25,065 bases of DNA from Avichristensenella sp031549105 (GTDB lineage: Bacteria > Bacillota > Clostridia > Christensenellales > Aristaeellaceae). Below are positions 23,362-25,065 of the stretch, piece after piece. A model generated the notes under the pieces. It ran no database searches. It was not told the DNA's origin and was given only the letters and a program-made list of their open reading frames with translations. Each line of letters starts with the position of its first letter. Position 1 is the first letter of the stretch. Position numbers and translations under genes: made by a program. The stretch spans positions 1-25,065 of the forward strand of contig JAVBQK010000104.1 in the NCBI GenBank assembly GCA_031549105.1. The letters run 5' to 3'.

Positions 23362-24407
23362 TCTTCTTCCAGCGTCATACGGACTTGGTCGCCTAGTGCA
23401 CTTGGCGCCGGCGGCTTTAGGTGCATGTGTTCATAGGCGGACGGCGTTGCGATGCGGCCGCGCGGCGTGCGCATGATGAAGCCCAACTGCAACAGGAACG
23501 GCTCGTATACATCCTCGATGGTTGTCGCGTCCTCGCCCGTCGTCGCGGCCAGCGTGTCCAGCCCTACCGGCCCGCCGCCGAACTTTTTGATCATCGTCTC
23601 CAGCACGGCACGGTCGATGCGGTCCAGCCCAAGGTCGTCGATGGCGAGCATCGCAAGGCTCTCTTTTGCCACATCCAGTGTGATGCATCCATCGGAGCGC
23701 ACCTGCGCAAAGTCGCGAACCCGGCGCAGCAGCCGGTTGGCAATGCGCGGCGTACCGCGCGAACGGCGCGCGATCTCCGCAAGCCCTTCAGCGGTCGCCG
23801 AGACGCCCAAGATGTTCGCCGACTGGCAGACGATCTGCGACAGCTCCTCGGTGGTATATAGCTCCAGCCGGAACAGGATACCAAACCGGTCGCGCAGCGG
23901 CGCTGTGAGAAGCCCCGCGCGCGTCGTCGCGCCCACAAGCGTGAAGCGCGGCACGTCCACGCGAATCGAACGGGCGTTAACCCCCTTGCCGATGACGATA
24001 TCCAGCGCGAAATCCTCCATCGCCGAGTACAGCACCTCTTCCACCGAGTGGGATAGGCGGTGTATCTCGTCGATGAACAGCACGTCGCCGGTGTTCAGAT
24101 TGGAGAGGATTGCGGCCAGATCGCCCGGGCGCTCAATCGCGGGGCCGGACGTGATGCGAATCTTCTGCCCCATCTCCGCCGCGATGATCGACGCAAGCGT
24201 CGTTTTGCCCAGGCCCGGCGGGCCGTATAGCAACAGATGATCCAACTGGTCGCGGCGCGTCAGCGCGGCTTCCAGGTAGACGTGCAGGTTATCCTTCAGC
24301 GCGCTTTGGCCAATGAAATCACGCAGTGTGCGCGGACGCAGCGATAGCTCCGTCGCGTCTTCTGCGCGCATCGTCGGCGCAATCACCCTGTTCTCATCCA
24401 TCGACAT
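23358..24407 (-). CDS. ruvB: Holliday junction branch migration ATPase RuvB
   Basis: 349 residues from ATG 24407, seven bases after GGAGG. It is the hexameric AAA+ motor that RuvA loads at Holliday junctions. Visible motifs are 'LRPRTLRDFIGQ' at the N-terminus, Walker A 'GPPGLGKTT', Walker B 'LFIDEIHRL', sensor 1 'GATTRAG', the arginine finger region 'LRDRFGI', and the C-terminal winged helix 'FGGGPVGLDTLAA' with 'GFIMRTPRGR'. It starts three bases after the ruvA stop and overlaps queA. Confidence 0.98.
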   Translation of the reverse strand: MSMDENRVIAPTMRAEDATELSLRPRTLRDFIGQSALKDNLHVYLEAALTRRDQLDHLLLYGPPGLGKTTLASIIAAEMGQKIRITSGPAIERPGDLAAILSNLNTGDVLFIDEIHRLSHSVEEVLYSAMEDFALDIVIGKGVNARSIRVDVPRFTLVGATTRAGLLTAPLRDRFGILFRLELYTTEELSQIVCQSANILGVSATAEGLAEIARRSRGTPRIANRLLRRVRDFAQVRSDGCITLDVAKESLAMLAIDDLGLDRIDRAVLETMIKKFGGGPVGLDTLAATTGEDATTIEDVYEPFLLQLGFIMRTPRGRIATPSAYEHMHLKPPAPSALGDQVRMTLEEE

Positions 24408-24410
24408 CGG

Positions 24411-25004
24411 TTAGCCTCCCAGTCCTTTCAGCGCCAGCAGGATCAACCCGTCGGCCGTATCCGCCTTGCCGCGCACGGCGGCGACCGCGCGGTTGGCCTC
24501 GGCGCTGGAGTAACCCAGCGACATCAGCGCCTGCACAGCGTCCTGCGTCGCATCGGTCACCTCGGCAACGGGCACGAACCCCTCGCCCAGGTCCATATCG
24601 GCCTGTTCCACCTTGTCCTTTAGCTCCAAAATCAGGCGCTGCGCGGTTTTCTTGCCCACATTCGGCGCACGGGAAATGGCCGCCGCATCCCCGGTGATCA
24701 GCGCCAGCGACAGATCCCGCACCGACATCGTGGACAGTATCCCCAGCGCAGTGCGGGGCCCAATCCCGCTAACCCCGGTCAGCCGCCGGAACATATCGCG
24801 CTCCTCCCGGGTGGCAAACCCAAACAGGTCCATCCCGTCGTCCCGCACCGAAAAATGCGTATAGCACCGCATCCGCCCACCACCCGATGGCGCGGCCGCC
24901 AGCGTTGAAGACGAGCAAAGCAACAAAAATCCGACGCCCCCGGCGTCAATCACCAGTTCTCCGGCGCGCTTTTCTTCCACGCGCCCTTCGATGTGGGCAA
25001 ACAT
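24411..25004 (-). CDS. ruvA: Holliday junction-binding protein RuvA
   Basis: 197 residues, the usual length. ATG at 25004 has AAGGAG five bases upstream. RuvA binds the open junction as a tetramer and holds RuvB. The OB-fold begins 'MFAHIEGRVEEK'. Two helix-hairpin-helix motifs follow, 'LTGVSGIGPRTALGILS' and 'APNVGKKTAQRLILEL'. A C-terminal three-helix domain ('DAVQALMSLGYSSAEANRAV') contacts RuvB. ruvC is expected upstream, outside the window. Confidence 0.97.
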   Translation of the reverse strand: MFAHIEGRVEEKRAGELVIDAGGVGFLLLCSSSTLAAAPSGGGRMRCYTHFSVRDDGMDLFGFATREERDMFRRLTGVSGIGPRTALGILSTMSVRDLSLALITGDAAAISRAPNVGKKTAQRLILELKDKVEQADMDLGEGFVPVAEVTDATQDAVQALMSLGYSSAEANRAVAAVRGKADTADGLILLALKGLGG

Positions 25005-25018
25005 AGCGGCTCCTTTGG

Positions 25019-25065
25019 GGGGTGGGGTGGGGAAACGCTGGGGGACGCTGTCCCCCAGGCCCCCT
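25019..25065. repeat. Intergenic palindromic hairpin-array element, copy 3, cut by window end
   Basis: After a GGGGTGGGG run, the hairpin CTGGGGGAC / GTCCCCCAG (25038-25046 and 25050-25058, loop GCT) is the outer hairpin of the same family. The flanking GGGGAAACGCTGGGGG is nearly identical to the reverse complement of the right end of copy 1. The rest lies beyond the window, directly upstream of ruvA. Confidence 0.7.

Overview
The window looks like chromosome from a GC-rich (about 60% by eye) clostridial member of the Bacillota, possibly a gut anaerobe. The reasons are strong AGGAGG ribosome binding sites, some GTG and TTG starts, extended -10 promoters (TGn-TATACT), the ruvA-ruvB-queA gene order, and a PocR-domain AraC regulator beside corrinoid methyltransferase genes. 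The lineage is inference. I saw no tRNA, rRNA, CRISPR array, transposase or phage gene.

Layout. Positions 1-2661 (+) hold a small oxidoreductase cluster: the end of a sugar-phosphate isomerase-like TIM barrel, an Old Yellow Enzyme-type flavoprotein with an Fe-S motif but no C-terminal FAD/NAD domain, and an aldo/keto reductase. A small protein of unknown function (-) and an ABC-F translation factor (+) then diverge from one compact promoter region; the ABC-F mRNA looks leaderless. Positions 5105-9329 (-) carry four consecutive genes for exported proteins of unknown function, two of them tandem relatives with a PsbP/DcrB-like look. Diverging from them is one 1821-residue exported protein (9461-14926, +) with about twelve Cna-B/SdrD-like beta-sandwich repeats and no visible sortase or membrane anchor.

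Positions 14943-17552 (-) are a tightly overlapping operon: an OmpR/PhoB-type response regulator, a histidine kinase whose two membrane helices are separated by only about 15 residues, and an aminoglycoside-phosphotransferase-like kinase. Its promoter carries TTAACA-N5-TTAACA, the form of a PhoP/PhoB-type direct-repeat box, which suggests autoregulation. Positions 17881-22115 are a corrinoid methyl-transfer locus: an MtaA/CmuA-type (UroD-fold) methyltransferase (-), a PocR-AraC regulator (-), and, divergently, a MtaC/MtbC-like corrinoid protein and a second UroD-fold protein (+) with an altered metal-site motif. A 9-bp perfect inverted repeat in the divergent promoter region, with a half-site copy upstream of the first methyltransferase gene, is a candidate operator for a small regulon. 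The right end is queA, ruvB and ruvA (-).

The most unusual non-coding feature is a family of intergenic elements of about 210-220 bp (two complete copies, and a third cut by the window end). Each is a mirror-image array of six short hairpins. The stems differ in sequence between copies but stay paired, and one copy contains a convincing intrinsic terminator. The most interesting unknown protein systems are the exported four-gene operon facing the giant repeat protein, and the two-component/phosphotransferase operon.
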